In this document: positions 8,369 through 15,714 of the stretch, in pieces
Layout: every line of letters begins with the position of its first letter
How positions within the stretch are numbered: position 1 is the stretch's first letter
Source of the DNA: Candidatus Aminicenantes bacterium UBA2199
Lineage (GTDB): Bacteria > Acidobacteriota > Aminicenantia > UBA2199
NCBI GenBank assembly: GCA_002327965.1
Contig: DCVB01000072.1
Location: forward strand, 1-38,981
Direction: 5' to 3'
Length of the DNA: 38,981 nucleotides
Position numbers and translations under genes: made by a program
Notes under the pieces: model-generated
The model's database searches: none
Seen by the model: the letters and a program-made list of their open reading frames with translations, nothing else
Told to the model about the DNA's origin: nothing

Positions 8369-8404
8369 CCCATTTCTTTCTTTTTACTTTATACTTTCTT
8401 TCCA

Positions 8405-9025
8405 ATGCTCAAGGAAGAAACGATCAACGCGGTAACGCATGGGCTGGGGGCGGTGTTGGGCGCGGCCGGGCTGGCGCTGCTGGTGGTGTCGGCCGTGCTG
8501 CGCGGCGACGCCTGGCACATCGTCAGCTGCGCCATCTACGGAGCCACGCTGGTGCTGCTGTTCACCAGCTCCACCCTCTATCACAGCTGCCGCGGGCCGC
8601 GCGTCAAGCACGCCTTCCGCATCGTCGACCACGCCTCCATCTACCTGCTCATCGCCGGCACCTACACGCCTTTCCTGCTGGTCAACCTGCGCGGCGGCTG
8701 GGGCTGGAGCCTCTTTGGCGTCGTATGGGGGCTGGCGCTGGCCGGTATCGTGTTCCAGATATTTTTCGTCGACCGCTTCCGCCTGGCCCAGACCCTGATC
8801 TACCTGGGCATGGGCTGGCTGGTGGTCGTCGCCGTCAAGCCGCTGCTGGCGAACGTTCCCCGGCCGGGACTGCTATGGCTTCTGGCCGGCGGCCTGTTCT
8901 ATTCGCTGGGCGCCGTCTTTTATCTCTGGAAAAAGCTGCCTTATCACCATGGCATATGGCACTTGTTCGTTCTGGCCGGCAGCGTGTGCCACTATTTCGC
9001 GATTCTGTTCTACGTGCTTCCCTGA
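8405..9025 (+). CDS. HlyIII/YqfA family (PAQR-like) membrane protein
   Basis: A 206-residue, seven-helix membrane protein of the hemolysin III/PAQR superfamily. Conserved features are INAVTHGLGAVLG at the start, SSTLYHS, DHASIYLLIAGTYTPF and the C-terminal HHGIWHLFVLAGSVCHYFAI; the Ser, His and Asp residues of these motifs form the zinc site of the superfamily, which includes amide hydrolases. The frame is open back to 8213 but crosses REP and heptamer repeats there, so ATG at 8405 is chosen. No good ribosome site precedes it. The hemolysin name is historical and the true role is unclear. Confidence 0.88.
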   Translation: MLKEETINAVTHGLGAVLGAAGLALLVVSAVLRGDAWHIVSCAIYGATLVLLFTSSTLYHSCRGPRVKHAFRIVDHASIYLLIAGTYTPFLLVNLRGGWGWSLFGVVWGLALAGIVFQIFFVDRFRLAQTLIYLGMGWLVVVAVKPLLANVPRPGLLWLLAGGLFYSLGAVFYLWKKLPYHHGIWHLFVLAGSVCHYFAILFYVLP

Positions 9026-9036
9026 CCTGGAAAGAC

Positions 9037-9147
9037 CTCGGTAGACGGTATACGGTGGACGGTAGACGGGAAGACGATAACTGAACTCAATCAGATTTCC
9101 TTTCTTTCTCTTGCCGTCAACCGTCAACCTTCGACCGTATACCGAGT
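9037..9147. repeat. Inverted pair of heptamer arrays between convergent genes
   Basis: The left arm has units GGTAGAC, GGTATAC, GGTGGAC and GGTAGAC (9040-9067) followed by GGGAAGA. The right arm (9111-9147) read in reverse is CTCGGTATACGGT, then GGTTGAC units and GGCAAGA. The arms can pair with imperfections around a ~40-nt spacer. Lying between the HlyIII-like stop and the helicase stop, the hairpin could end transcription in both directions. Confidence 0.8.
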
Positions 9148-9152
9148 CCTTG

Positions 9153-11243
9153 TTATACGAATTCGACTGGGACCACCGACGTGTCGATCAGCTTCTCGCC
9201 CTTGTCGGTGAAATGGATGACAAATTTGCTGGCGGAGATCTTTTCGACCACGCGGCCGCGGCCGAAGATGGGGTGGACGATGAAGCGCCCGTCTCGCCGC
9301 GCATCGACGCGGCCGTCGCCCTTGGCCGCTCCGGAAACCGGAGCCGGGGCAACGGGAAACAGCCCGTCGACGATCTCGTGGAACGAATACACGGGCAGGT
9401 AGGAGGCCGTCCCGATCTGCTGCAGGAAGAAGGATGGGCGGTCGGAGGCGGTGGAGACGACCAGCAGCTGGCTGGCCCGGGTGCTGGCCACGTAGAACAG
9501 CCGACGCTCCTCCTCGATCTCGTCGCGCTCCTTGCTCATGAAGAAGGGCATGTAGGCCGAGTTGACGCCGCTGACGATGACGGTGGGAAACTCGAGGCCC
9601 TTGGCGTTGTGCATGGTCAGCAGGAACACCTGGGTCTTCTCGGCGCCGCGCCCCTCGCGTGTTTCCAGGGTCATGCGGTCGAGCAGGTCGCAGAAGGGGG
9701 CGCCGGGGTTCTCCTCCTCCCACTTGGCAACGAACTCGCGCAGCTCGGCGATGTTGAGCAGGCGTTCATCCTCGCCTTTTTCCTTCAGCGTTTCCAGGTA
9801 GCCCGAGGCCTGCAGCAGCCGCGCCAGCATCCCGGCGACCGGCAGCTCCCCCTGGCGGCGGTTCATTTCGCGCAGCAGCGGGAACAGGGGCCGGGCGGAG
9901 AACTTGTCGCCCAGGTGCTCCTCCAGGGCGGGGAAAAGGTGCTGCGAATTCCGGGTGGCCAGGTTTTTCAGCGCCTCCAGGGTGCGGCTGCCGATGCCCA
10001 GGGGCAGGAACTCGACCAGGCGCAGGAAGGCCAGGTCGTCGGCCGGGTTCAGCGCCAGGCGCAGCAGGGCGAGGGCATCGCGGATCTCCTTGCGCTCGAA
10101 AAAGCGCAGCCCCTTGAGGATACGGAAGGCGATGCGCTGCTTGAGCAGCTCGGTCTCCAGGGCCAGGGACTGGGAGTTGATGCGGTAGAGGATGGCCAGC
10201 GGGAACAGCCCGGGATTGGCGTCGCGCAGGCGATTCACCAGGCGGGCGATTTCCTCGGCCTCCTCCTCCTTGGAACGGCTGCGCAGCACGAACACCGGGT
10301 GGCTGCTCTCGCTCTCCGACCACATGCGCTTGTCCTTGCGGGCGGTGTTCTGGCTGATCAGCAGGTTGGCGAAGTTCAGGATCTCCGGCGTCGAGCGGTA
10401 GTTCTGTTCAAGTTTGATGATGCGCGTGCCGGGGAAATCGCGCTCGAAGTCGAGGAGGAAACGGACGCTGGCGCCGCGCCAGGAATAGATGGCCTGATCG
10501 TCGTCGCCGACCACGGTGATGCTGCGGCGGTCGCGGCTCAGCAGCCGGATCAGCTCGTACTGGTTGGGGTTGGTGTCCTGGAACTCGTCCACCAGCAGGT
10601 AGCGGAAACGTTCCTGGTACCGGTCGCGCACCGCGTCGTGGTCGCGCAGCAGCATGACGGCGAATGAGATCAGGTCCTCGTAGTCCCAGAGCTTGCCTTC
10701 CCGCTGGGCGGCGTGGTAGCGGGCGAACACGCGGATCTCCTCGTCGTCGAAACCCTTCTGGCGCAGGAACTCGCCGTTGTTGGGGTAATGCAGCCCCATC
10801 TTGGCCAGACCGATGCGCCGCAGCAGGGCGTCGCCTTCGCGCAGCAGGTGGGGGAAACCTTCCTTGAGCAGGCGCCCGAAAAGCCGGTGCTGTTCGTCGT
10901 CGTCCATGACTTGCCACTGGGCATCGAAACCCAGGGCGGCACCCGACTCGCGCAGGATGCGCAGCCCCAGGGCGTGGAAAGTGGAGATGGGGAAGAGCTG
11001 GGCCTGGATGCCGGTCAGGGCCTCGATGCGCACCTTCATTTCGTTGGCCGCCTTGTTGGTAAAGGTGACGGCCAGCACCTGGCGGGGCGCCAGTCCCATC
11101 TCCAGGACCAGGTGGGAGATCTTATGGGTGATCACCCGCGTCTTGCCCGAGCCGGCGCCGGCGACGATGAGCAGGGGCGAGTCGAAGTGCAGCACCGCCT
11201 GCCGCTGCTCGGGATTGAGGCCCGCCAGAACGTCAGCGGGCAT
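9153..11243 (-). CDS. UvrD/Rep/PcrA-family superfamily I DNA helicase
   Basis: A 696-residue 3'-5' SF1A helicase. Motifs in order: LNPEQRQAVLHFDSPLLIVA (Q motif), the Walker A loop GAGSGKT, TFTNKAANEMK (Ia), the Walker B region VDEFQDTN, GDDDQAIYSWRGA (III), LEQNYRST (IV), TMHNAKGLEFPTVIV (V) and EEERRLFYVASTRA (VI). The C-terminus VHPIFGRGRVVEKI resembles the Tudor-like tail of PcrA/UvrD that contacts RNA polymerase. It is slightly shorter than typical UvrD (~720). It overlaps the PIMT gene by 11 bp and is probably co-transcribed with it. UvrD versus Rep versus PcrA cannot be settled here. Confidence 0.93.
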   Translation of the reverse strand: MPADVLAGLNPEQRQAVLHFDSPLLIVAGAGSGKTRVITHKISHLVLEMGLAPRQVLAVTFTNKAANEMKVRIEALTGIQAQLFPISTFHALGLRILRESGAALGFDAQWQVMDDDEQHRLFGRLLKEGFPHLLREGDALLRRIGLAKMGLHYPNNGEFLRQKGFDDEEIRVFARYHAAQREGKLWDYEDLISFAVMLLRDHDAVRDRYQERFRYLLVDEFQDTNPNQYELIRLLSRDRRSITVVGDDDQAIYSWRGASVRFLLDFERDFPGTRIIKLEQNYRSTPEILNFANLLISQNTARKDKRMWSESESSHPVFVLRSRSKEEEAEEIARLVNRLRDANPGLFPLAILYRINSQSLALETELLKQRIAFRILKGLRFFERKEIRDALALLRLALNPADDLAFLRLVEFLPLGIGSRTLEALKNLATRNSQHLFPALEEHLGDKFSARPLFPLLREMNRRQGELPVAGMLARLLQASGYLETLKEKGEDERLLNIAELREFVAKWEEENPGAPFCDLLDRMTLETREGRGAEKTQVFLLTMHNAKGLEFPTVIVSGVNSAYMPFFMSKERDEIEEERRLFYVASTRASQLLVVSTASDRPSFFLQQIGTASYLPVYSFHEIVDGLFPVAPAPVSGAAKGDGRVDARRDGRFIVHPIFGRGRVVEKISASKFVIHFTDKGEKLIDTSVVPVEFV

Positions 11244-11937
11244 GGGAACGGATCATGGGCACGAACAGGACGGAGATCAGGTTGGTCTTCTTCAGCTTGC
11301 CGTTGGGCAGCTTTTCCACCAGCAGCAGGTCCTGCACGGTGTGGGAATAGCGGATGGGGATGACCATGCGCCCGCCCACGGCCAGCTGCTCGAGCAGCGG
11401 CGCCGGGATGTGGTCCGGTGAGCAGGTGACGATGATGCCGTCGAAGGGGGCGGCTTCGGGCCAGCCGACATGGCCGTCGCCGGTGCGGAAATGGATGTTC
11501 TTGTATCCCAGCTGCTGCAAGAGCTTCTTGGAATGGTCGGCCAGGGCGGGAATGATCTCGATGGTGTAGACCTCGCGGACCAGCTCGGCCATGACCGCGG
11601 CCTGGTAGCCCGAGCCGGTGCCGATCTCCAGCACCTTCTTGTTGTCGCTGGGGGCGATGACCGCGGTCATGATGGCCACGATGTAGGGCTGGGAGATGGT
11701 CTGTCCTTCCTCGATGGGCAACGGGAAATCGCCGTAGGCCTGGCCGCGATAGGAGGGGGCGACGAACAGGTGGCGCGGGACGCGGCGGAATGCGCCGAGG
11801 ATGCGGGAATCGGTGATGCCGCGCTCGAGGATCTGTTCGCGGATCATCTTTTCCCGCGCAACGGCGAAGGCGGCGTCGTCACTGGCCGCTGTCAGCAGCC
11901 CGGGCAGCAGCATCAGGAGCATCAGGAAGCATTTCAT
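11233..11937 (-). CDS. pcm: Protein-L-isoaspartate O-methyltransferase, probably exported
   Basis: A 234-residue PIMT that methylates isoaspartyl residues for repair. The family blocks REQILERGITDSRIL, VPRHLFV, the active-site loop PLPIEEGQTISQPYIVA and the SAM-binding VLEIGTGSGYQAAVMAELV are all present. Unusually, the first ~18 residues (MKCFLMLLMLLPGLLTAAS) look like a cleavable signal peptide, so it may act in the periplasm, although SAM availability there is a problem. ATG at 11937 lies 6 nt after a -10 box, supporting this start. The next gene downstream is the helicase (11-bp overlap). Confidence 0.92.
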   Translation of the reverse strand: MKCFLMLLMLLPGLLTAASDDAAFAVAREKMIREQILERGITDSRILGAFRRVPRHLFVAPSYRGQAYGDFPLPIEEGQTISQPYIVAIMTAVIAPSDNKKVLEIGTGSGYQAAVMAELVREVYTIEIIPALADHSKKLLQQLGYKNIHFRTGDGHVGWPEAAPFDGIIVTCSPDHIPAPLLEQLAVGGRMVIPIRYSHTVQDLLLVEKLPNGKLKKTNLISVLFVPMIRSHAR

Positions 11938-11943
11938 GGCTTG

Positions 11944-11971
11944 ATTCTAGCAGAGATGGGCGAGGCTGTAA
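11944..11971 (-). promoter_or_regulatory. Promoter of pcm, leaderless layout
   Basis: On the minus strand TTACAG (11966-11971), a 16-bp spacer and TAGAAT (11944-11949) are followed after 6 nt by the pcm ATG. No Shine-Dalgarno site is present. Confidence 0.6.
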
Positions 11972-11988
11972 ATGACAGTGGGGCAGAA

Positions 11989-12127
11989 GTCAGATGTCAG
12001 ACGACAGACGTCAGACGTCAGCAAGAAAAAAGAGGTTTCATGGAGTGTTTTCGTTTTAGATCGTTTGCTGGAGTTTCGTCGGCATTCCTATTCTTGCTGA
12101 CGTCTGACCTCTGGCGTCTAACGTCTG
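11989..12127. repeat. Inverted heptamer arrays (GTCAGAC type) with AT-rich spacer
   Basis: The left arm runs GTCAGAT, GTCAGAC, GACAGAC, GTCAGAC, GTCAGC, then AAGAA (11989-12027). The right arm (12091-12127) is TTCTTGCTGAC, GTCTGAC, CTCTGGC, GTCTAAC, GTCTG. The inner parts are perfect complements (CAGACGTCAGCAAGAA with TTCTTGCTGACGTCTG). The ~63-nt AT-rich spacer has no gene. The element abuts the DMT transporter stop, so it may serve as its terminator. Confidence 0.85.
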
Positions 12128-13021
12128 TTATCCAATCAAGATCAGCACGGACCCGGCAATGGCGAGCAGCGTGGCGACCAGGCGCCGCAGGGTGAAGCGG
12201 TCCTTGAGAAAAATGGCGGCCAGCACCACGACCAGGATGGTGTTGGTCTGGTTGAGGATGGCCGCCGAATTGACCGTGGTGAATTTGAAGGCGGCGATCC
12301 ACAGGGTCATCGAGATCAGGTTGCCCAGCAGGGCGCCCAGGAAGGCGTAGACGCGGCCGCCCGGGAGCCAAAGCGGCGCCAGCAGCCGCCGACGCCCCTT
12401 CTGCAGGGCGAACATGGCCAGCAGCACCAGCAGCGCCGCCAGCATGCGCAGCTCGGTGACCCAGAAGACGTGGGCCTTGCTCAGGACCGGGCGCATGAGC
12501 ACGATGCTGGCCGCCATCAGGGCCATGGCCGTGACGCCGAAAATGAACCCGGCGACGACCCGGCGCGTCGGCCGTTCGTCGCCGTTGCGGCGGTAGGCCA
12601 CGACCAGGATGGCGGCGATGACCAGCATGGCGCCGCTGATCTGCTCGGGCCGCGGTTCTTCCCCGAGGGCCAGCCAGGAGGCCGTCATCACGAACGGCAC
12701 GTACAGCGCGTCGACGATGGCCGTGGTGCCGGCCCCCAAACGGTTCAGGCAGGCGAAAAACAGGGTGTCGGCCGCGGCGATGCCCAGGATGCCGCTGGCG
12801 GCCACCGCCAGCGCATCGCGGGCGACGATCGCTTCTGGGAACAGCGGGATGCCCAGCAGCAGCAGGATGGGAAAGAGGATGGTGACGGTCAATGCCGTTT
12901 TGTACAGGTTCAGCGCCAGCGGCCGGATGCTGTCGCCCGCCAGCTTGAACAGGATGACCGCGCCGGCCCAGGAGATCGCGCACAGAAGGGCCAGCAGCTT
13001 TCCCAAGAGGTCGAGGGGCAT
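12128..13021 (-). CDS. EamA/DMT superfamily transporter
   Basis: A 297-residue protein with about ten transmembrane helices in two EamA repeats, beginning LLGKLLALLCAISWAGAVIL and with the second-repeat pattern LLGNLISMTLWIAAFKFTTVN. Drug/metabolite transporters of this kind export amino acids, sugars or metabolites; the substrate is unknown. ATG at 13021 has AAGGAG at good spacing and a promoter about 41 nt upstream. It stands alone and diverges from dinB. Confidence 0.9.
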   Translation of the reverse strand: MPLDLLGKLLALLCAISWAGAVILFKLAGDSIRPLALNLYKTALTVTILFPILLLLGIPLFPEAIVARDALAVAASGILGIAAADTLFFACLNRLGAGTTAIVDALYVPFVMTASWLALGEEPRPEQISGAMLVIAAILVVAYRRNGDERPTRRVVAGFIFGVTAMALMAASIVLMRPVLSKAHVFWVTELRMLAALLVLLAMFALQKGRRRLLAPLWLPGGRVYAFLGALLGNLISMTLWIAAFKFTTVNSAAILNQTNTILVVVLAAIFLKDRFTLRRLVATLLAIAGSVLILIG

Positions 13022-13062
13022 GATTCTCCTTGCCGGCGGCGCCCGGGACGCCGTGATGGGCC

Positions 13063-13091
13063 ATTATAGCCGAAACGGGCCCAACCGACAA
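13063..13091 (-). promoter_or_regulatory. Sigma-70 promoter of the EamA transporter gene
   Basis: On the minus strand TTGTCG (13086-13091), a 17-bp spacer and TATAAT (13063-13068). Unlike its neighbours, this gene has a ~35-nt leader with a Shine-Dalgarno site. Confidence 0.65.
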
Positions 13092-13122
13092 GGCGTTCCT
13101 TTGCGAACGTGGTCATGGATCG

Positions 13123-13151
13123 TTGACAGCCCCGCGCGCCTGTGCTAGTTT
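13123..13151 (+). promoter_or_regulatory. Promoter of dinB, leaderless layout
   Basis: TTGACA (13123-13128), a 17-bp spacer and TAGTTT (13146-13151) are followed 6 nt later by the dinB ATG. No Shine-Dalgarno site and no clear LexA box are visible. Confidence 0.6.
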
Positions 13152-13157
13152 CGCCGC

Positions 13158-14258
13158 ATGGAGCAGGTCGCGGCGCCGCGCAAGATCATCCACGTCGACA
13201 TGGACATGTTCTACGCCGCCGTGGAGCTGCGCGACCGTCCCGGGCTGCGCGGCAAGCCGCTGGTCGTCGGCGGCCGGCCCGACAGCCGCTCGGTGGCCAC
13301 CACCGCCAGCTACGAGGCGCGCAAGTTCGGCATTCACTCGGGCATGTCCTGCGCCCAGGCCCGGCGCCTCTGCCCGCAGTGCCTTTTCATTCCCCCGGAT
13401 TTCAAGAAATACCGGCACGTGTCGGAACAGATCCATGCCATCTTCCGCGAATACACCGACCTGGTCGAGTCCGTCTCCCTCGACGAGGCCTACCTGGACG
13501 TGACGCGCAACAAGAAGAACGAGCCCAGCGCCACCCGCCTGGCCAGGGAGATCAAGGCGCGCATCTTCGCCGCCACCGGCTTGACGGCGTCGGCGGGAGT
13601 GGCGGCCAACATGTTCGTGGCCAAGATCGCCTCCGATGCCCGCAAGCCCGACGGGCTGTGCGTGGTCAGGCCCGAGCAGGTCATGGCCTTCATCCGCCCT
13701 CTACCCGTGCTCAAGATCCCGGGCATCGGGCGGGTCACCGACGCCCAGCTGGCGAAGCTGGGCATCCGCACCGTTGCCGACCTGGAAAAATGTTCCCTGG
13801 ATTTTCTGCAGGAGCAGTTCGGCAAGTCCGGGCGCTACTTCTTCGACATTGCCCGCGGCATCGACGAGCGGCCGGTCATTCCCTGGCATGAGCGGCAGTC
13901 GTACGGTGCCGAGGAGACCTTTGCCAGCGACATCGCGAAACAAGGTCCACTGCTGGATTTCCTGCGCGACTGCGCCGGCCGGGTCTTCATGGAGCTGCAG
14001 GAGGAAGGCAAGCTCGCGCGCACGGTGACCCTGAAGATCAAGTATGCGGATTTCCAGCTGGTCACCCGGCGGCAGACTTTCGCGGATTTCCTGTTTTCTT
14101 CCGAAGATGTTTTCCGGGCGGCCTGCGCCCTGCTGGAGCGCACCGAAGCCGGCCGCAGGCCGGTCCGCCTGGCCGGCATCGCCTTGTCCAATTTCCTGCC
14201 GGCCCGACAGAGAGTGGAATTGGCTGCAGCTCCGTTATTCAAGAAAAGTGATGCGTGA
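13158..14258 (+). CDS. dinB: DNA polymerase IV (Y-family translesion polymerase)
   Basis: A 366-residue error-prone polymerase that bypasses damaged bases. Catalytic acids are in HVDMDMFYAAVE (Asp14, Asp16) and SLDEAYLDVT (Asp109, Glu110); other family blocks are SYEARKFGIHSGM, the helix-hairpin-helix LKIPGIGRVTDAQLAKLGI and a C-terminal little-finger domain. The end lacks an evident beta-clamp pentapeptide. The last residues, SDA and stop, are encoded by the first units of a GTGATGC repeat array, so the repeat has grown into or trimmed the gene end. Expression probably starts at the ATG itself. Confidence 0.94.
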   Translation: MEQVAAPRKIIHVDMDMFYAAVELRDRPGLRGKPLVVGGRPDSRSVATTASYEARKFGIHSGMSCAQARRLCPQCLFIPPDFKKYRHVSEQIHAIFREYTDLVESVSLDEAYLDVTRNKKNEPSATRLAREIKARIFAATGLTASAGVAANMFVAKIASDARKPDGLCVVRPEQVMAFIRPLPVLKIPGIGRVTDAQLAKLGIRTVADLEKCSLDFLQEQFGKSGRYFFDIARGIDERPVIPWHERQSYGAEETFASDIAKQGPLLDFLRDCAGRVFMELQEEGKLARTVTLKIKYADFQLVTRRQTFADFLFSSEDVFRAACALLERTEAGRRPVRLAGIALSNFLPARQRVELAAAPLFKKSDA

Positions 14259-14355
14259 TGCGTGATGAGAAAAGGGCGGGGAACGATCAGCAAGTGGCGT
14301 CCTCTTTCTCATCACTCATCACGAAGATCGCTGAATCCATTCACTCATCACTGAG
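14249..14355. repeat. Inverted heptamer arrays (GTGATGC type) overlapping the dinB stop
   Basis: The left arm GTGATGC, GTGATGC, GTGATGA, GAAAAG (14249-14275) contains the dinB stop codon. The right arm CTTTCTCATCACTCATCAC (14304-14322) is complementary to it, and a third copy, TCACTCATCACTGAG, follows at 14341-14355. The element fills the gap before the sirtuin gene. Confidence 0.85.
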
Positions 14356-14366
14356 AGATAAGTAGA

Positions 14367-15209
14367 ATGAGCCGCGATCGGGATGACCGGATCCAACAGG
14401 CGGCGGATGTCATCGGTTGTGCGGACGCGCTGCTGTTATGCGCCGGAGCGGGCATGGGCGTCGACTCGGGCCTGCCCGATTTCCGCGGCAGCGCGGGATT
14501 CTGGAACGCCTACCCGCCTTACAAGGAACTCGGCCTCGACTTCTACGACCTGGCCAGCCCCGAATGGTTCGCCCGCGACCCCGGGCTGGCCTGGGGCTTC
14601 TACGGCCACCGCCTTGGCCTCTATCGGTGCACGGCGCCGCACCATGGATTCGCCCTGCTGCGGCGCTGGTCCGCGGCCAAGCCGGGCGGGCATTTCGTTT
14701 TTACCTCGAACGTCGACGGCCAGTTCCAGAAGGCCGGCTTTGCCGAAGAACGGGTCCACGAGTGCCATGGTTCGATCCACCACCTGCAGTGCGCCCGGGA
14801 CTGCGGCGCCGGGGTTTGGCCGGCCGACGGCGTGGCCGTCGAAGTGGACGAGAGCATCATGCGCGCCCGGTTGCCGCTGCCGGCCTGCCCGCGCTGCGGC
14901 GGCCTGGCCCGCCCCAACGTGCTGATGTTCGGCGACTGGGACTGGCAGCCGCAGCGCAGCCGCGAACAGGGACGGATCTTTCAGAAATGGCTCGCCGCGC
15001 TTGGAGCCGGCCGGCTGGTCATCGTCGAGTGCGGCGCCGGCACGGCCGTGCCCAGCGTGCGCCACATGTCCGAGCGGCTCCTGGCCAGGCCGCGCACGCG
15101 GCTGGTCCGTGTCAATGCCCGCGAAGCCGATGTCCCGGCCGGGCAGATCGGCCTGGCCGGCGGGGCTTTTCCGGTGCTGGAAATGATCGCGCAAGAAATG
15201 CCGGCTTGA
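14367..15209 (+). CDS. Sir2-family NAD-dependent protein deacylase (sirtuin)
   Basis: A 280-residue sirtuin that would remove acyl groups from lysine using NAD. Visible are the NAD loop GAGMGVDSGLPDFRG (residues 27-41), TSNVDG (113-118, normally TQNID/TSNID) and the catalytic His134 in HECHGS. Zinc-binding cysteines are Cys142/Cys146 with an unusual CxxxC spacing and Cys174/Cys177 in CPRC. The tail carries the expected NAD-binding VECGAGTAVPSVR. It follows dinB on the same strand but is separated by a repeat element. Acyl preference and targets are unknown. Confidence 0.9.
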   Translation: MSRDRDDRIQQAADVIGCADALLLCAGAGMGVDSGLPDFRGSAGFWNAYPPYKELGLDFYDLASPEWFARDPGLAWGFYGHRLGLYRCTAPHHGFALLRRWSAAKPGGHFVFTSNVDGQFQKAGFAEERVHECHGSIHHLQCARDCGAGVWPADGVAVEVDESIMRARLPLPACPRCGGLARPNVLMFGDWDWQPQRSREQGRIFQKWLAALGAGRLVIVECGAGTAVPSVRHMSERLLARPRTRLVRVNAREADVPAGQIGLAGGAFPVLEMIAQEMPA

Positions 15210-15235
15210 CCGGGACCGCGGGCAGGGTCCGGGGT

Positions 15236-15619
15236 TCAATCTTCCCGGAGTTTCTCCAGCTCGCGCCGCTCTTTCTTGGTCGGCCGGCCGCTGCCGCGCT
15301 CGCGGGAAGCGAAGATCAGACCCAGCGGGTCGCGCCGGGCCAGGGCCAACTTCTCCAGGTCGGCCGCCGGGGTGATTTCCTCGACCAGCTCGCGGGCCAG
15401 CGCCGCCGACACCCTTTTGGCCGCCAGCGCCTTGACCCGGTAGATGCGGACGATGGGCGGCTGCTTGATCTCGACGACCTCGCTCTCGCGCAGCAACCGG
15501 GCCGGCTTCACCGCCGTGCCCGCGACCTGGACCTTGCCGCCGCGGCAGGCCTGGTTGGCCAGGGTCCGGGTCTTGTAGAGGCGGGCGGCCCACAGCCATT
15601 GATCGATGCGGATGGACAT
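15236..15619 (-). CDS. S4-domain RNA-binding protein (Hsp15-like)
   Basis: A 127-residue protein with an N-terminal S4 RNA-binding fold, RIDQWLWAARLYKTRTLANQ, then CRGGKVQVAG, and a basic tail GRPTKKERRELEKLRED typical of Hsp15/RqcP-type proteins. Such proteins bind 50S subunits carrying stalled nascent chains. ATG at 15619 was chosen because AGGAAAG precedes it, with a TATAAT box 13 nt upstream; the longer frame to 15718 lacks these. It is convergent with the sirtuin gene (26-bp gap). Confidence 0.88.
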   Translation of the reverse strand: MSIRIDQWLWAARLYKTRTLANQACRGGKVQVAGTAVKPARLLRESEVVEIKQPPIVRIYRVKALAAKRVSAALARELVEEITPAADLEKLALARRDPLGLIFASRERGSGRPTKKERRELEKLRED

Positions 15620-15714
15620 GGTTCTTTCCTGCATTATAGCGCAAACAACGGGGAAAATCAGCACGGCGCCGGAATTCGCCGTCGTTGCGGATGCCGGAAC
15701 AACGCCGCTCCGGT

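Larger units (their letters stand above)
8116..8404. other. Repeat-filled intergenic region
   Basis: Between the divergent asparaginase and HlyIII-like genes there is no coding sequence, but two heptamer arrays (8141-8170 and 8194-8225) and a pair of REP-like hairpins (8284-8368). The last part (8370-8404) is a T-rich run with ACTTTAT/ACTTTCT units and no obvious promoter. Frames crossing this region read through repeats and are not genes. Confidence 0.7.

Noticed and set aside
8213..8404. 64-residue N-terminal extension of the HlyIII-like protein
   Set aside because: It would translate a heptamer array and REP hairpins and does not fit the family; ATG at 8405 gives the usual length.
9111..10667. 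518-residue rightward frame opposite the helicase
   Set aside because: Antisense shadow; the leftward frame carries all SF1 helicase motifs.
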